The position numbers and the translations under genes were made by a program. From assembly GCA_934167095.1 (NCBI GenBank), contig CAKPKE010000008.1:7174-71173 (forward strand): DNA of 64,000 bases, written 5' to 3'. This document shows, in pieces, positions 62,359-64,000 of this stretch. The DNA is from an uncultured Clostridia bacterium. Its GTDB lineage: Bacteria > Bacillota > Clostridia > TANB77 > CAG-508. The notes under the pieces were generated by a model. It made no database searches. It had not been told where the DNA came from and was given only the letters and a program-made list of their open reading frames with translations. Position 1 is the stretch's first letter; each line of letters opens with the position of its first letter.

Positions 62359-62412
62359 AAAAACTAATTAGAATTATAGCATGTGAAGCTGTAATCTTAA
62401 TTAGTTTTTTTG
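62359..62412 (+). terminator. Terminator after prfA
   Basis: AAACTAATTAGAATTATAGC pairs imperfectly with GCTGTAATCTTAATTAGTTT, then TTTTTGC. Confidence 0.7.
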
Positions 62413-62477
62413 CATTTTATAATAAAAAATGAATAAATATAAATAGTAAAAATATAAAGGAAATGGTGATAGTAAAA

Positions 62478-62960
62478 ATGAATGAACTTTTTAAAATTAC
62501 CTTGTTGGGCTTGTTCTTTGGAACATTTGGAACCACTTTAGGTGGAATAATTGGTGTATTATTTAAAAATCCTTCTAATAAGTTTTTGAGTTTTATACTT
62601 TCTTTTGCAGGAGGATTAATGACTGCAATTTTAAGTTTTGACTTAATACCAGAAGCACTTAATATCTCATCAATCTTAAATGTAGTGCTAGGAATATTAT
62701 TTGGAATTATATGCATGTTTTTTTGCAATTATTTAGTTGATAAAAAGTTTAAGAATGATGTAAAAACTAGCAATGAAAAAAATAATTTGTTAAGGGCAGG
62801 AATAATAACAAGCATAGGTTTAGCAATACATAATTTACCAGAAGGATTGGCAATCGGTTCTGGGTTTGGAGCATCACTTACTTTAGGCTATTCTCTTGCG
62901 ATAGCTATATGCATTCATGATATACCAGAAGGTAGATTTCAAAGTAGACAGTATGCGTGA
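62478..62960 (+). pseudogene. ZIP-family metal transporter, truncated
   Basis: 160 residues: FGTFGTTLGGIIGVLFKNPSNK, AGGLMTAILSFDLIPEAL and the metal-site helix IGLAIHNLPEGLAIGSG, then IHDIPEG followed by an unrelated RFQSRQYA and stop. ZIP proteins normally continue about 100 residues past the second HxxPEG motif, so the C-terminal helices are missing. ATG 62478 preferred; an in-frame ATG at 62463 is possible. The break marks the edge of a decayed region. Confidence 0.75.
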
Positions 62961-63247
62961 TAAAACAATTTGAATTTAATAGAAATACTTAGATTTCAGC
63001 GTTTGAAAAAATTTTGAAATTTATTTTTAACTATTTACAAAAACAAATGTTTGATGTAAAATTGAGAAGAATATAAATTTTGTAAGATTATGGAAAAGTT
63101 TTAAATATTATGATATAAATAGAATAATTAATGTAACTTATAATAATAAAGATTTATTGGATGATAACTATAATCCAAATATTCAAAAGCTACAAAACAA
63201 GATAAAATCGATAAATATAATATTAAGTTATGGAGGAAGAATAATAA
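62961..63247. other. Gene-poor remnant between the ZIP fragment and rhuM
   Basis: No intact gene. One frame is open without a start over about 60 codons (reading NKDLLDDNYNPNIQKLQNKI before SYGGRIINEI), possibly a remnant of a lost gene. The Shine-Dalgarno GGAGGA before rhuM lies at its end. Confidence 0.3.
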
Positions 63248-63791
63248 ATGAAATATGATAATAGAAAAAAAGCAGATAAATTAATTCGTTCAAGTGCTGC
63301 TGAGTATTTAACATATGTAGCAGCTGCAGGAGAAAATGGAGTAGAACTTAGATATGAAGATTAAAATATTTGGTTAACTCAAAAAATGTTATCAGTATTA
63401 TATGGTGTATCAACATCTGCAATTAATCAACATATAAAAAAGATATATGAAGATAAGGAATTAGAAGAAAAATCAACTATTAAGAATTTCTTAATAGTTC
63501 AAGATGAGGGAAATAGAAAAATTTCAAGAAATGTAATACATTATAATCTTCAAATGATTATAGCAGTAGGATTTAAAGTAGATAATGAAAGAGCTATACA
63601 ATTTAGAAAATGGGCTAACCAAATAGTAAAGGATTTTACTATTAAAGGATAATGGTAAAATATCTGCTGAAATGGCAAAAATACATGCAGAAACAGAATT
63701 TGAAAAATATAGAATAGTACAAGATAAAATATATGTTTCTGATTTTTATGAATTATTATTAAAGAGTAAAAATATTAAAGATGAGAAATAA
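63248..63791 (+). pseudogene. RhuM-family (virulence RhuM/Fic-associated) protein, broken
   Basis: Starts MKYDNRKKADKLIRSSAAEY ... VELRYED, then an in-frame TAA at 63362 where homologues have Glu, then continues in the same frame NIWLTQKMLSVLYGVSTSAI ... HYNLQMIIAVGFKVDNERAI and KWANQIVKDFTIKG. After TAA at 63650 the C-terminal end KISAEMAKIHAETEFEKYRI resumes in another frame to TAA 63789. The central part of the usual protein is missing. So there is a nonsense mutation, a large internal deletion and a frameshift. RhuM genes are typical mobile/accessory cargo. Confidence 0.8.
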
Positions 63792-63958
63792 TGTTAAAGG
63801 AAATAAGGAATATAATGCTTTTTTTTTTAAGATACTGTAAAATAATGACATTTTAATTGAGTTGACAAAAAATGAAATGTTTAAAGATAGAGTACAGCAA
63901 TTAATAAAAAATATGGAGAAGACAAATAGTAATTTGTCGTGATAATAAGAGATAAGAA

Positions 63959-63985
63959 TAAAGGCAGCTTAATGCTGTCTTTTAA
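63959..63985 (+). terminator. Terminator near the right edge
   Basis: AAAGGCAGC pairs with GCTGTCTTTT across TTAAT. The 63792-63950 stretch before it holds only a 30-codon open remnant (FKDRVQQLIKNMEKTNSN) with no recognised family. Confidence 0.65.
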
Positions 63986-64000
63986 TTATAGCTTTCTATA

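Noticed and set aside
63386..63652. Independent 88-residue gene starting at ATG 63386
   Set aside because: It is the in-frame continuation of the RhuM fragment after a nonsense codon, without its own Shine-Dalgarno.

Overview
The window is very AT-rich and covers the chromosomal replication origin of a low-GC, endospore-forming, anaerobic Firmicute. It is most likely an uncultivated gut Clostridia; that assignment is inference. The origin is shown by the order rpmH-rnpA-yidD-yidC-jag-mnmE-mnmG-rsmG-parA-parB reading leftward on the minus strand and dnaA-dnaN-recF-gyrB reading rightward on the plus strand, with DnaA-box clusters on both sides of dnaA and a DnaA-trio unwinding element before dnaN. 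Spore formation is indicated by spoIIR, spmA/spmB, sleB/ypeB, a GerMN protein and an AbrB regulator. Strict anaerobic metabolism is suggested by a large 2-hydroxyacyl-CoA dehydratase activase.

Layout. 1-2.7 kb: the end of a type IV secretion (T4SS)-like pair (VirB6-like, PrgI/VirB3-like), then helicase-loading genes (DnaD-like, DnaI-like). 2.8-3.1 kb: two serine tRNAs. 3.1-12.4 kb: the leftward origin operons. 12.4-18.6 kb: oriC, dnaA, dnaN, recF, gyrB. 18.6-22.2 kb: an unexplained 0.5 kb non-coding stretch and a VirB4-type operon that separates gyrB from gyrA. 22.3-41 kb: gyrA, the giant activase, the yabB-rsmI-abrB group, spmAB, rlmH, a WalJ/YycJ-like hydrolase, murA, spoIIR and a UDP-sugar/phosphoglucomutase pair. 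40.9-44 kb: tRNA-Arg, tadA, dtd, two compositionally foreign single-gene units and tRNA-Ser. 44-48.9 kb: SRP RNA, dnaX, ebfC, recR, a glycolipid glycosyltransferase. 49-54 kb: sleB-ypeB under a sigma-G-like promoter, murF-ddl-yqeK. 54-62.4 kb: a DnaJ-like gene, a VirD4 coupling-protein operon, a YhaO/YhaN-like nuclease pair and prfA. 62.4-64 kb: decayed genes (truncated ZIP transporter, broken rhuM).

Main discoveries. (1) By eye I find no in-frame CGG codon in any native gene (roughly 18,000 codons) except two, in dnaX and spmB. Both sit exactly where the conserved reading requires a +1 frameshift (NNN-CGG-A read as NNN, skip C, GGA). This suggests CGG is unassigned or extremely slow here and is used as a +1 frameshift signal. 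(2) T4SS-like parts are scattered over three housekeeping loci with good vegetative promoters and no visible relaxase or element ends. Two of the genes appear to start at ATT and ATA after strong Shine-Dalgarno sequences. (3) A paired inverted DnaA-box module with a similar 14-15 bp spacer recurs twice before recF, inside dnaX and inside the sbcD-like gene. (4) Two genes at 42.1-43.8 kb have clearly different base and codon use, including four CGG codons.
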